Numbered from the stretch's first letter, positions 39,904 through 53,203 are shown. The stretch: 64,000 bases of DNA from Butyriboletus loyo (GCA_038093515.1 JBBPSI010000036.1:62001-126000); one strand, 5' to 3'. The notes: a model not told the origin generated them from the letters alone. Translations and numbers: made by a program.

Positions 39904-40299
39904 AGTTGTGGAATGTAAATGAAGGGGGTGACGGGGGAAGGAAGGTGTATGCTGTCTCGTCTGGTCGTCGGATCTCACTCCTTCTCTCCCATTACATACC
40001 AGGGATAATTGATAGCTCATCGGTTTTCTGATATTCTCCCCTTCGTTAGAGTGGCACACTGTGACCCTCCTCACGGCACCCATAGTCTCTAGTAAGCCAT
40101 ACCTCAAAGGGGGAGTTGACTGTATATCCATGTACATTACCTCTACAAAGTTCCAAACGCTGCAAACTTTGCGCATGAATGAGAACCGAAACAAAGAGAA
40201 AAGCGTCGGGGATCGTCACGGGCGTTTCATTTGTCACACGTCATATACACATTTGAAAGCCCCAGTACACACCATGTCACTAACTTGGATGAATGAAGG
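39904..40299. other. convergent intergenic region
   Basis: Holds the 3' region of the permease and that of the CHAT pseudogene. No gene seen. Confidence 0.5.
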
Positions 40300-43200
40300 T
40301 GAACCAGAACAATACAGATCTAAAAGCGCCGAAAGGGAACACAAGTCGATCATCACGGGAATGTTTCTTTCGTTCACGAACCATATCCAGCTTCATAAAA
40401 CCGACGTGGATAAATGGAACCCCAAGATGAGAACGATGCACCCAGCCTGAGACTCGCAAACTTGAAGATGCTTTGATCGCAGAGTCGTGGTGCAATGCTT
40501 CTGTAGCCCGACCACTGTCCGGGAACCTTGCCATCGTGAAACAGGCTTTGTAAACGTCCGCCGTGACCCTTGGCGCATCGCTCTCCATAATCGACCAACA
40601 TCGTTGCAATGACACCCACTGCCAGTGGTACCCACACACTGGCAAGAAGCATTTCCGCCACATTCACCGATAGCTTCTTGCTCATCTCCCGTTGCAGTTT
40701 AGCATGGAGAGAGGAAGGCGAGACCCCCCCCAGCTTGAGAGTGTGACGGTCGAACGATGTCGGAAGGCTTGACCATATTCGTCGTCGTCTGCGGTGGGCG
40801 AGTAGGAGACCGTTCTCGAACGGTTTCGTGCGGTCTTGGGTGGCGTGACATGCAAGACGGACCCCAGTCTGTCTCTGTCGTCTTCGCCAGGACATCCTCG
40901 ACAGTCCCATCCGCCTCCTGCAAATCAACGAATGGCAACGAAGACGTCAGCTCCTTGATGGACTCCATCTCCCACTGCACACCGGTGGGATGAACCTGCC
41001 CGTCCGTGCTCGGTTGTCGGACAGCGAGCAACCAAATATTACGTGAAGTTCCCTCCGCGCCCTCTTGGGGTGGCAGTTCGAGTGCACTGATCGTAGGGAT
41101 GTAGGACGAGATAACAAAGTCCGAGAGTTTGGGTCCCCGATTGGCTTCATCATAAACACCTGCCGCGTGGATGGGAAGGGATGTAGACGGGTCGGTCGGG
41201 CACCAGAAGACGCGAGGGAGTTTAGGGCCCGCCGTTTGTAAGTAGTTTTAAATCAGCATGGTGTGAATTGACTTGAGATTGACATGCCGAGAGAGCGAGG
41301 ACGTCGAGAATTGGGCTGACGACTTTGTCCCACAGGTATGGCAAAATAGTTCGGAATACGTCATCAGGCCTCAGGACCCATACAATGAAGTTTTGCGGCT
41401 CTGGTAGAGGCATCACGGGAGATGACGCGGCCATCAAGTATCAGCGGCTTGTTCAGCATGCTTTCAACTTCATCATAACTGGTGTTCGAAAGTGGGACAT
41501 GGACGGCATGCTCTGAGCATGGCTTTACGGCCAATGCATCACATCTATGCTTGCTAGCATCGAGAAAAACGATGGGCCCCGAGCGTGCCAAAGAAGAGAG
41601 TTGATGGATCGTCTTCGGGAGTAGAATCCGCTTGAAGCCAGGTAGGACGCGTATGTGTGAAAAGGAGGACCTCTCACGAGTGTTGTTGGGCCTGCTTCTC
41701 CGACAATCTACCCGTCGTATTCGAGTGGTTTGTAAACTCATTGACTGCACCTTTGTCCCGCGCACTAGCATGCTCAAGCTCACATGATACACGCTCAAAC
41801 TGGACAGCGAGCTCTCGACGGCAGTGCAAAGTTGCGATAGCTTGACTCCACATAATGGAGCGACCCTGCTCAAACCACTCCACAGCCAGCTCAGGCCTGT
41901 GGGCTTCGAGAGCAACTACAGCAGCATCGCACACTGTTTGCGCGTCGGGGAAGTTGGTGATAACGATCGTGAAGAGACAAGCCTATCCAAGCCAATTGCG
42001 GAAGAGGGTCAACAGCAACCATGTGTGCGACCAGAAGGGATCGAAGGTAGTGTCGGAGAAGGCGAAGAGACTGTATCCAGACTTGGGATGCTTGAAGACG
42101 ATGAGAAGTTCAACCTGTATGAGCACGAGCTGCGTGGGAAGAATATAAGATGGCTCGAGAAAGGTCAGAACTTACAAGGTCGCCGGAGCGCTTGAAGCGG
42201 TCCAAGAACAAATGAGCAAAGTTGGACAGCCGTACAGGCTTGCATGGATGGCCATCAGGAATGAATTTCACCGCATCGAAATCCACTTCTCCAGGTCGAC
42301 GACATCGAGTCCTCGGAAGCGCTGATAGCGAATCGACAATGAGTTGCCCAGGTTGTTTGGCCATGAAACTTTGAAGGCTTGTCTTGATGGTCATCAGGTG
42401 TGAACCGCACTGCATCCTTTCTGAACAAAACTGATTTCTGCAGATCAACGTCGTCTCCAAAGTGCCTATAGCGAGTCAACAACATGTGGTCGAGGTCGTC
42501 CAGCCACGAAGACCTGTCAGGATGGGATGGCTGTGAGAGATGGATTGTACTACAACCTCCATGGAAATTACCCTCTCGGGATCGGCATGGGCATCGAGGC
42601 ACTCGAACCGAACGCAGAACAAAATGCGAGGGTGGTCCAGCAAACCAGGCCTCGAGGAGTCCGGATCGAACATCCATTACAGCACAGCGTCTAGCCTTTC
42701 AACCCCTTCCCATTGCCCTCAACGTCATCTTCAGTGCCTTGGGGATCCTTCGTCGACGGGATCAACCCATGCGCCGCAGTGCTGCCGAGTGAGTACTGCT
42801 GCGCGGTACACACAGCTATCTGCCGGAGCAACATCCATAACTTGTCGGAGGAGACTTCCACCATCTTCCCCGTCCGCCTCGTTGCGTTGCCTCTGGAATC
42901 GAACTTTAAGAACTATTCCGAGACTGAATAGCGTGAACGTGTGATCCAGGTGACTACACGAGCGGAGACCAAGCACAGCCCGATACAAATCGATTGGCAT
43001 GTCAAGAATGGGAGATCCGTCGTTCACTCGGCAGTAGGCCAATTTAGCAGAGGCTAAGTTGAACACCACGGTGGCGCGACTGGGTTCTCCTCCCCATCAC
43101 TTTGTCTCAAACATTTGGTAACTATGGTATTTAGGTGCACGTAAGCAACGGAAATGGTGCTACTCACGATGAAGCTGACCGCTACTGTCAAGAAATTTGC

Positions 43201-43630
43201 CAACAGTGGTTTCGAACGTACGGAGAACCTCTCCGTCGACCAGGGTTCGTCCCAAATCAAACGATGCAAATAATGTAAGATATCATCGATGACCGATCCA
43301 CGGGGCTTAAACCTCGTTGACCAAACGGCGAGCGACGTGAACACGGTAATGACTCACGATACAATCTCGTCGTCCCACTCGATCACATCCTTGCCTACCG
43401 ACACCGGCCTGTTCGACGTTCGCTTGGTCACGTTTTTACTCTTTACCGCAACGTAGAACCCAACAGGGATACGCCTCAATTTGATGGTAACATCTGTTGC
43501 ACGAATCCCTATCCCACATATCAGCGTTTGCTCGATTTTCTTCGTCGCGGAAATCATAGTCATGCAGAACGGGGGGGGACGCAGCATGGACAAGGGTTTT
43601 GTATTCTGGCGCCGAGTGACACGAAGCATA
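40300..43630 (-). pseudogene. broken TPR-CHAT (caspase-like peptidase) gene
   Basis: Reading the minus strand from 43.6 kb, conserved blocks follow in family order but in shifting frames: a C2-like start (LRRIPVGFYVAV, GKDVIEWDDEI, then FASFDLGRTLVDGE), TPR-like repeats (PIDLYRAVLGLRS, LLTRYRHFGDDVDLQKS, LSIRYQRF, AVKFIPDGHP), the linker LAVEWFEQGRSIMWSQ, and the CHAT domain (GFKRILLPKT, GPIVFLDAS, VFWCPTDPSTSLPIHAAG, FVISSYIPTISAL). The active-site His block LACHATQ (His codon 40845-40847) is kept. The Cys block reads LAFLSPC, then TAA, then TATGDE; the stop at 40699-40701 directly follows the Cys codon (40702-40704). The final block, GWVHRSHLGVPFIHVGF, is also frame-shifted. At least five frame breaks make function unlikely. 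Related fungal proteins are thought to act in cell death or signalling. Confidence 0.8.
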
Positions 43631-45024
43631 GATGACGCAGTACCACTGCATTACCGCTGACAGGGAGCCGGCGCCTAGAGCACGTCCGAACCAATTCGGA
43701 GCACTCGAGTACGTACTATACTTGGTCCAGGGCAACTGACCAGCACCATGCCTCCTGACACTTTTTGTTGAATTGAAAGAGGTCGTATCAACGTGGCCAG
43801 CCTGACCGTACGAAAAGCTGGTCTGAAGTGAGAATAGGGATAGGCTCGGTCTGAATGATTGGCAAGATCTGTGGTTCAGGCGTTCATTTCCGGTTGAAGC
43901 GTGAGAAAGTTCAGCGCTCAGCCTTGCATATTGGGGGAGTTCATCGTGGTGTGTTCACTCTGTCCTCTGAATCGAGAGCACAGCAAAGCGCCCTTGTGGT
44001 CTTCCAACACCGTCAAATGCGAACCCCAAAATGTCATATGAGGCTCATTCATACTGGAATTGAAACCCTTGTGGTTGCACACGACCCCCCTCCAGCATTA
44101 CATAAAGATCGCTGGTCCTTCTCCAAGTTCACGCAGTGAATTTGGAAAGCCGGTTTGATGATGAGTAAATTATACGCCGAAAGCTACTGAGGGTGGTCTG
44201 GTACCGTGTGACGTGCCGGACTGCTAAGTAGTCTTGTAACCGGTTGTCCGTCTATATCGTCGATGGTCAATTTGAGCTCATATACAAGGCCTGGTCGATC
44301 ATCATCATCATTGGGTCCGCGGTTGGTGAGATAGCGAGGCGTGTCGTGAGCCCGGGGAACAGTGTCAGGTCAATATTATAACCATCATATCTGACCGTCT
44401 TAAACGGTTGGATCGACAGTTTCGCGTTGCCCTGATTGTTGTACGGTACTTAGTTGACACGGCACTCCAACCAATATAACGTTTTCCGAACGAGTCGGTC
44501 GAGATTGCACCTCCAGCCCACCCAAGGTGCCTCAGCGAAGATTTCAACGTGAAAAAATCAATTGTTTATCCGTAGAAAGAAAAAAAGAAAGCAATAGAGC
44601 CAGGTTACTTTCGAGTGGTCGTGAACAAGGTCGTAAGGTGCAGAAGAGTAAAGGATCAACAATATAACGAGCGGGCCACAAAGAGAGAAGCGCCCCAAAG
44701 TAAGGGTCACGAAATATACGTCAGCGTTAATCCGAGCAGGTGATCGTAACAATGTGATGAGGGAAAGAGAGAGTGGGTGGGGTACTAAGTAGAGTGAATT
44801 CCACACGATCGAGAGGATAGTTATGCAAGAAAAGTAGGACGGTAGCGATCAAAGAAAAGAGAGCAATTGTGCCAACAGACGCTTCGCCGAGTCATCCGTG
44901 CCGCAATGCCATTGTCGTAGGGTAATCGGTAGGTAAAAACGGGGATGGGTGTCACCACATGTGGGACCCAATCGTGTTCCAGCGGGATGAAACGATAGGA
45001 CAAGGAAACGACATTCGTATGTGT
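43631..45024. other. intergenic, no gene recognised
   Basis: Short frames only. The right end is the 3' region of the Rrm4-like gene. Confidence 0.4.
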
Positions 45025-47877
45025 TCACTTGCCGCCTTGGGACGCCTGCACGAGTAATGCCTTCTCCTTCAGTACAGAAGGGTAGCTATTCATAAGATGC
45101 GCAAGCGCCCGGAGATCGTCCTGATCCAACAACGCAATAGTCAATTTAGGCTAGAATAGTGATCGTCAACATTCAATCTAATGATAGCAACAAAGGCTGG
45201 TAAAGCGACTTACCGCGCCCTTGATGCCATACGTCTTGATGGCTCGGAAGCTGAGAGTAAAACGATCACCCCAATGAGTACGCACGGAGAACCTAAGGAA
45301 AAAAGGTACACACAGTTTATCACCGAGCTGCTGTTTTTGGGCCTGTATAGGTTTGTCGAGGAGTCCGTCGATGAACTCGTCGGTCGCCTTCACAACTAAT
45401 GGATCAGCCTTGGCCAATGGAAGGCCAGTCGCCGAAGAAGAGTTCGCGAGCTTGATGATCTCTGCAGCGGGCATGCGCGCCAAAGAAGCGATCGTATGAG
45501 AAGTCGAGCTCGGCGTCACAGGTACAGGTGACGACGCTGCAGACGGTCCACGTGACGACAGCGCAGGTGTTTGCGGCGAGTCCTCGACCGTGACAGTGGA
45601 AATCTTCTTTGCCTGCGGCGTGACAGGCACCGGTGCAGCGGACGATTCAGCCTTGGGCTCTTCTTCCGCATCAGAACTGTCTAAAACCATCTTTGCGTCC
45701 GATATCTTGGCTCTAAGTACCTCGACGTTGAAAAGACACATCGCTCTCTCGCGCTTTGGCAAACTCATCAGCAATTCCACAAGTTCAGTATGTCTAGATG
45801 ATTCGATCTTGGCAACAGCAGCAACCATACGATCCTTCTCGGAGCCGGGCGGAACAGAACCAGATGGCGAGGAAGTGCGTGGAGGCGTAGATAGGGACGC
45901 AGAGATGGAGATAGGAGTCGAAGGATGTTCAGGAGCTGAAGCAGTTGCAGCCAGTTGTGTCGGATCCAACAGACGGGAGTCTTGAGAATTCGCGGGCGAT
46001 GGTGACTTGGCGGAGGACGGTGTTTTGGGTCTCAGCGCTGCGCGCGCACTGGCAACCTGTTCCGCGAGCTTGGCAGGGTCCTGGATACCTGCCACGACTT
46101 CGCTCAGAGATAGGCTGACAAGAGACTCGACGACCGCGTCAAGTTCGTTCGCTGGAACACCCTCATTCGCTTTGATGCGTCTGCTTAGTTCACCAGTGAG
46201 AACCTCTTTTCTGACGACAGGTGAGAGCGCCGCAAGATCATCATAGCGCATGGGGAGATTGAGGGTACCGGAGAGCGCCGCCTGTAGCGCGTGAGTCTGA
46301 GGTGAAGCAGGCGCGAAGTATACTTACGTTATAGTAGCTACCAGACCCTCTCCTACCCCTATCAGGGCGATCGAGTCCAATGACAGGAGAACCGAGCACC
46401 GACGAAGGATACCGGGGACTAGAGAAACCGACATAACTCTCACCACCCTCACTTGCGGTCGGGCTTGTCGCACCACTAGCGTTCCGTGGGTGGCCATTAT
46501 GACCGAAACGTTGAGCCAATTTCTCCTGACGTAATTGCTTGGGTTCGTGTAATCTGACAACAAGCTGTTTGGAACCAAACAGCATGCCGTTCATAGCATG
46601 CATCGCCGCAGCCGCTGCAAGTGGCGATCAACAATGGTATGCTCCAATATTGTCTGAGGCTAACCTTGATCGGGTGTTTGGAAGGAGACGAAGCCGAACC
46701 CGCGACTCTCGCCGTTTTCATTGCGCATTACCCGTGCACTGAGAAATGATCGAACAAACGAAACATGTAACAATATATGCAATTACCTGACGATTTGTCC
46801 AAACTAGATGTACCAATGAATAAAAGATAAAGCCCAAGAGAGTGAGTACTTACCTGACGGAAATGAGTGAAGAGTCCATTCGAATCGATCTCCGGGTCCA
46901 AATTCTGTTTGAGGAAACACGTGTCATGAAGGTATGGTCAAGAATGAGCGCATTCTAGAGCCACCTTGCAGAATAGATTGCATGGATCAATAAGACCACT
47001 GTGACTACTTGAACCAGGTCCACTCAAAGGGGCGAGTTGAACTTGTTGTCCCGGGCCATGGACAAAAATAGGGCCCCGGGGCGGAGTACCAAATGGATGA
47101 GCACGAGGAGGGGAATACTGTGAAGTATTAACTAGCGGAAACCCAAATAGGAATGTATTACCTGTGTGGGGTAAGGATACACAGAGCCAGAGGGTATGAA
47201 GGTGGGAGCGTGAGCACTAAACTCGGTGGCGCTGCCACTAGTCCTCCTGCCCTGGTATACTGTTACAGCGATATTTTGACCTTCCACTTCGAAGCAATGC
47301 ATCGCCTCCTCGGCAATGCGTGCATCTTCTTCGCGCCAAAACTCTACGACACCGGAATCACTTCCAAATCCAGTCTGCGTGCGAACCGATGCGAGGGCAC
47401 CATAAGATCGGAAAAGGTCATACAGCTGGCTATCGGAGAAGCCAACCGGAAGATGCTTCACGACACGCGGCAATGCGGAGGGTGGCGGAAGCGATGTGGG
47501 CGGTGAGGTTGGGGGGTACGGTGACAGAACGAGAAGTACGGGGGGTTGAAGGCCTTGAATGGGACGCGACTGCAAAGTGGCCAAGGCTTTTTCGGCTACG
47601 AAAGAGAGTGTTGATAACCAGAGACACATCACACACGATGAGTGATCACACCTTTCTCGAGGAATTTGAACTCAATCGTTCCAGAGAGCGGGCGGCTGCT
47701 TTCGTCGCGTGGGATATTGGGTCTGAAGGGTGCACAAGACTGAAAGGTAATCGCGAGATTTTCATCCGTGACATAAGGAGGCAGATTGGAGATGTACAGT
47801 AGGGGGTCGTGAATATATGGATGGAGCTGTGGGCCATCGCTTTCTTGCAATGGAGGGGAGGCATATCCAGAAGCCAT
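45025..47877 (-). CDS. Rrm4-like RNA-binding protein: three RRMs plus MLLE-type domains
   Basis: Ten exons (47877-47652, 47595-47162, 47117-46965, 46904-46854, 46803-46787, 46738-46665, 46614-46328, 46281-45314, 45250-45214, 45150-45025) give 790 residues. RRM1 (about 25-105) has LLYISNLPPYVTDENL. RRM2 (about 120-200) has RVVKHLPVGFSDSQLYDLF. RRM3 (about 270-350) has NLFCKNLDPEIDSNGLFTHF and ESRGFGFVSF, followed by LHEPKQLRQEKLAQRFG. The C-terminal half has two helical segments reminiscent of MLLE domains and ends in a clear MLLE/PABC module (LGDKLFRAIKTYGIKG, KLTIALLDQDDLRALAHLM). This order and length match Ustilago Rrm4, which moves mRNAs on endosomes along microtubules. RRM1 and RRM2 have weak RNP motifs. 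Orthology is inferred. Confidence 0.82.
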
Positions 47878-50800
47878 CTTTGATTATCGGCGACGGTCGT
47901 CTGCCTAGATGAAACTGAAAGGAATTAATGGGTTATGATCCTGGATAAGACCTTGAAAAGCGACGTACCCTTTGGCAAGCCAACAGCCCGTGCTGGACGT
48001 CAAGGTGCTGGTCAACGCCTGGATGCTGCTGGTGCCACCAGAAAATTCGCGGCGCGTGGAAACATTACGTCAGCAACCCGACCCTGCTAAACACTGCCTC
48101 AATATTCTCCTCAGAACAGTGCTTGAGAGTGGGACAGTACGGCGATCGTAAGTTCACGTTTATGCTAGACCATCCCGAGGTAAGTGATAATTTGATTCCG
48201 GAATCCGTGTCTCTCCGTGCAAAGAGGGGGGACTCATTCGTCATGTGCCGCCTGAGACGTTCGATTGGTGAGTGATTCACGCTGATACAGTGACTTTTGA
48301 AAACTCTAGGATCTATAACACACTCAATTGTCTCGCGCAGTAGCAGCATACGATAACCCGACCTTTGACCCTTGAGAATTTCTTGCCTCACGACCGACCA
48401 GCAAAAACAACCCTGTTGAACTTGAGATTTCTCCTGCGGGCTGGAGAGTCCAATCTGCCACTGGCAGGAGCAGAGGCTTCATTATTTTAACAAAAAGACT
48501 AGTCTATCTTGGGCTGTGAGGCAAGTCTTGAAGGCCGTCGCAGCTAGAACTCGTGCCAGTGCCGCCCTGTGATGGAGTTCGCATAACGTGGCGCTCCTTT
48601 GTGTAGGGCTTCAGATTTGCGGATTGCCACATCGCAGGTCGCCCTTGCGGACGATTCCCTCTCTGTGGATTTCCCCTCTGCATTTGCAGCGTATCCTGGC
48701 CGAATGGAGTTGGGCGATCTGACATCGCAACTGATTTTATGAATTCATTTGGCCAACTATCAACCGACTACGCCATTCTAATACATTAAACTGCAGCTGC
48801 CGGTAGCTAGGTGCACCCGCGTCATCGCGATGGACGTCCCGTGTCCATACGGTGGCGCACAGGTGGCAAATGCAATGAAGTCACTAGCTCAGCGAAACAA
48901 TGAAGCCAACAGGTGAGAAATAAAGAAGTGTGTGTAGATGTTCGGGCGAAAAGCAAGGAGGGGGATGGTTGGGCAGAGAAGAAAACTGCATGCGAACACG
49001 ATCGTGTCGATGATACATTCCCCACAGATGCCCTGTAGCCCGAACATCGGAACACTTTAGGGTATGGCCAACGTGAGGCGCCAATGTCAACGTTCTCCTG
49101 ACCATAGCCAATGCCATAAACATGGCAGATGAACAGCATGTGTACGCGGCGGGACTAGTCCCTGTGGGAACCGAGGGACTGTAGAGGCTACAGCCCATAA
49201 GGTGAAGACAACCCGTTACCGGACTGTGGGCTACGACCAATGTTTCCATATGAATATCCTCCGTCCCAAAGGGGGTTCCTTTGTCGAGGTACGTCTGTGC
49301 AACCGTCATCTTATGGTCACCGGTACCCATACACAATTTCCGTGACTCATGGTTTTATTTTTGTGCGATAAGATTGCTTTGGTGTGTTTACGAGACTGAA
49401 TGTTAAAGCTGATGCGGACCTTTACCCGTGTTCCGCGAGACTCAGGGCATGATGATGACTTCACGTGCTTCATCTATATGCTGCGATGCAGACAAAGTGC
49501 TCACGATCATGAGAAGATGTCTCCATTGCGGAACACGCGGAACCAGGCTGTCCCGGGTTGATGTTGAGGCTGTCGTGATGCAAATGAACACCTCGATTTT
49601 CGAGTGGCGTGGAACAGATAACACGACTACGATCATGATTACAGTTTACAATTATTTTAAAGTGCGTGGCATTTGCGATGGAGTTATTTACATAAAGATC
49701 GTGTTGGATTGGATTGTTGTTCGAGCGTCAACCCTTCTCTGATAACACATGTCACTTGTAGACACTGATAAGTGTGACATGTGTATGTGAAGAACGACAC
49801 AGGGGGTCGTGTTGATGGTCAATCAAGAGATAGTTTATACGATACACCCCGCGTGATTTCGGTCACAATGCTCTACGGTCAGATGCGTGTTTCAGCCTAT
49901 TGCGCGAACCCATTCGTCGAATGATGCGTCTTCAGGGGTACGCAGTGGGAACACTACAAAGGTGTCTAACAGAACGCGGAACTTGTGCTGATTGTTTGAT
50001 GTCGTTCTGTAGGTCTTATTTAGCCTCGGTGTTTTCCGAAGTGAATCTTTGCGTAAACCAGCCAATGAACTTGCCTTGATTTTAGGAGAAACTCAATTTA
50101 GGAAAGCCCTGGCGTTTGTGGTGTGGTTTGGCTACCTATTAAGAGCGGGTGTCGAACATTTAGAACGAGGAGTTTCAGGTACTAAACGACTCCGAGTCGG
50201 ATACACTCGCGTCATGTTTCAGTCGTGCAATCGCGCTGAACTGAGTGGGCGTCGCTCGCTGCGGACATTCTTGTTCATTAGCGCGGTTTACAGCTAGGCA
50301 CAGCACTCTGTGACCCTCGCGGGTTGTTGCGTTTACCCACAGAAGGGAAGGGTACACATCAAAAGGAAGTTTCCACATGACCGACCCATTAATAGGGTCC
50401 GTGTGCAGGAGTGGCGGTTGGTCATCCGGTCATGTTTTGCTAGGCAGGCAGGCAGAATTATTTCGGGGGGCAGATGTCATCCATGGTCACTGATGCACGG
50501 TGGGTCAGCAGAACCGATGGTGGGATGGTGGTCGATGATCGTTACGATGAGCTGCTTACCACCTCGTGGACATCGATGACCGTAAACGTCACCTCGGGTG
50601 GTTGTTTTTCTGGGAGCTTGGTCATGATGTCGCGTCACTGCGAGAGCCAAATTACTGTATTCCAGGGGATTTGGGGTCGTCGCGTGCAAAGTCAGTGGGG
50701 TGATGAATCCTCCGCGTGCGCAGTCCTACCTCGGGTTCTTCCTTTGACCAATGAGCCATCGAAGAAGACGCGTCGTGTGGAGATCTGGGGGCGCATGCAA

Positions 50801-51260
50801 TTCATAATTTCATCGAGTAAATATAGGCCGAAACGGTGACTTTAGAAATAACTGGCCAAGAAGGGATATGAATTCTACACTTGTCGACGACTTATTTGTG
50901 TCGCGCACATTTTTGCGGGTGGTATAAAGATAATTATTTTTATCGGTGGACGTGTCGGTATCGCTGACGCAAAAGGCAATTTGAGGGCGGTTTCCCAGAC
51001 AAATTTCCGTTTACGTATTTGTTTGGGCGGGTCTGTTTTCGGTAGTTTTGGAAAGATATGGCCGCGTCGGAGATCTCGCCGTAACAGGAACATGATTCTT
51101 ACGACCTCAATCGCCTCATCTCGTCATTGCCTGCGGGCTGCTCATCCGACAGTTGCAGTATAAAAGGGTCGTCCTTGCAAATGTGTTCCTTTGTGTGTAA
51201 ATTTGTCAAACCCCCCTCCCCCTTCGCCCGGTGCTCCCAGTATCATATCCAAATATCCAA
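47878..51260. other. long divergent intergenic region
   Basis: A minus frame at 48504-48725 (73 residues, Pro/Arg/Gln-rich) and several small plus frames have no recognisable family, intron chain or neighbours in register. I annotate no gene. The right end holds the oxalate decarboxylase promoter. Confidence 0.4.
51159..51166 (+). promoter_or_regulatory. TATA box of the oxalate decarboxylase gene
   Basis: TATAAAAG lies 95 bases before the ATG at 51261, with a CT-rich stretch (CCCCCCTCCCCC, near 51210) between them, as in strongly expressed fungal promoters. Confidence 0.6.
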
Positions 51261-53203
51261 ATGGCGCACTCGTGGTCCCTCCTTTCTTTCCTAGTTCTCA
51301 TTGCTTCGGCCGTTGCTCAGTCCAGCCCTTCGGGGTCCTCTTCTGCTCCTGCAGCTACACCCACTGTACCCTATGCCAGTAATGACCCAAACTATTGGCT
51401 ATGGACAGCGAACTCGAACGACCCCAACCCAGAACCTGTTCGTAGCGGACTAGGGGCTAGTATCCTCGGTCCGCAGAATCTCCCACTCGAGATAGAAAAC
51501 TCGGATGCGCTTGCCCCTCCAACGACGGACAACGGTGCCGTGTGAGTAGAGTTCATCGATCTTGGCTTCGTCTTCATACTGCTTACGTGCGGCGTTGCTG
51601 TATAGTTCAAACTTCAAGTGGCCATTTTCTCTAAGTAACAGCCTTCTCAAGACAGGTGGTTGGGCTCGCCAGCAAAATGGTCTGTGCCTCCATGTAGCTT
51701 ACCTAAGCGAGGTGTTGATTGATTTTTAGTTAACCACATGCCGGTCGCTACTGCCATCGCTGGCGTAAATATGCGTCTAGAACCCGGCGCCATCCGGTGA
51801 GCATTGTCAAACAACCCTGACTGCTTGCGTGCTCATTGACATGAAGTGAAATGCACTGGCACAATGATGCTGAATGGGCTTATGTGATCTCAGGTAACCT
51901 GCGAGTCAGCTGTTTGACTCCCCAAGGACAGATATACCTCCAGGATGTGGTATGTCATGATGCCGTAATACATTTTCCCATCCTGACTCCACCAGTCTCC
52001 TGGAGATTTGTGGTACTTCCCTGCCGGCTACCCTCATAGTATACAGGCCAAGAACACCACTGCTGAAGGCGCCGAGTTCCTCCTAGTCTTTGACAATGGT
52101 GCCTTCAGTGAGGACTCTACCTTCTTACTCACTGCAAGTGTTCCTCTCGTTTTTCAATATTTTTTCAAATAAACTGTTGTACAGGACTGGTTGGCGCATG
52201 TTCCAAAGGAAGTTATCGCCAAGAACTTCCAGGTCGATATATCAGCGTTCGATCACATCCCAAGCAGGGAGTTGTACATCTTCCCTTGTATGCCATCATA
52301 ACACGCCCTTGTTGACTTTTCTGACCCGTCCATTTTGTCTTAGCTACACCCCCTCCCGAAGATGTGTACAGCGACATGGTTGTGCCAAATAACACACCGT
52401 TGAACTATACATTCCCCATGTCCAAGTTGAGCGCTACGAATGCACCTGGAGGCTCATACAAAGTCGTCGATACCCAGTTGTTCCCTGCAGCTACAACAAT
52501 CTGCGTAGCAGAGGTCACCGTCGAAGTTGGCGGCATGCGGTATGCATATTCCATCTTATACATGAAGATGTGGCTTACTGGCTTTTATGCAGTGAACTCC
52601 ATGTAAGTGATTTCTGTATTATCTATCTCGTCAAGAATCCAACCACCTGTGTAGTGGCACCCAACGGAACCAGAATGGACCTTCTTCCTGTAAGTATGCA
52701 CTTCTATTAGTGGGTTTCTGGTCTGATTCGCCATGCAGCAATGGCACTGCTCGGATCACGGCTTTCGCTTCGTCAACCAACGCGCAGACAACCGACTTCC
52801 AGGTACGAGTTACCAACGTCAGTGGGGTGATTTACTAAGTATGATGATAGGCCGGCGATATCGCGTACATCCCACCTTCGTATGGTTAGTCATTTTCCCA
52901 ACTCTGCCCGAGATCAAACGAACCGACACACTTTATCGCAGGCCACTATATTGAGAACACTGGCAACTCAACCTTGCACTTTCTCGAAATCTTCAACTCA
53001 GGTATGCCCGTCCAAGTCTGTACTCGACTCATTCTCTCATTTTGTCGGTTTCAGGCCAGTTTGAGGATATCTCACTAAACCAGTGGCTTGCGTTGACGCC
53101 ACCTGAGCTCGTGAAAGCCCACCTCAATTTGGACGATGCTACCATCGCCAAATTCTCCAAGGTCAAACAAGAGGTCGTCGGACCTGCTCAGCCAGTAGCA
53201 TAA
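51261..53203 (+). CDS. secreted bicupin oxalate decarboxylase
   Basis: Thirteen exons (51261-51541, 51606-51679, 51730-51796, 51847-51949, 51996-52133, 52185-52287, 52344-52539, 52593-52602, 52655-52689, 52739-52802, 52851-52884, 52942-53001, 53055-53203) give 437 residues. The enzyme converts oxalate to formate and CO2 with manganese. A signal peptide ([20 protein letters not shown]) directs secretion. Cupin 1 has the metal ligands in [13 protein letters not shown] and GYPHSIQ; cupin 2 has [15 protein letters not shown] and PSYGHYIEN. The lid region reads FSEDSTF and keeps the Glu expected in decarboxylases (SENST in Bacillus OxdC), favouring decarboxylase over oxidase. One exon is only 10 bases. 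The intron at 52134 is GC-AG (GCAAGT). Confidence 0.93.

Noticed and set aside
34928..43630. Secondary-metabolite gene cluster around the P450
   Set aside because: No polyketide synthase, peptide synthetase, terpene cyclase or pathway regulator is visible. ERG6 beside it is a primary-metabolism gene on the opposite strand.
48504..48725. Minus-strand frame of 73 codons, Pro/Arg/Gln-rich
   Set aside because: It starts with ATG but has no family resemblance, no flanking exons and no promoter sign; chance is more likely.
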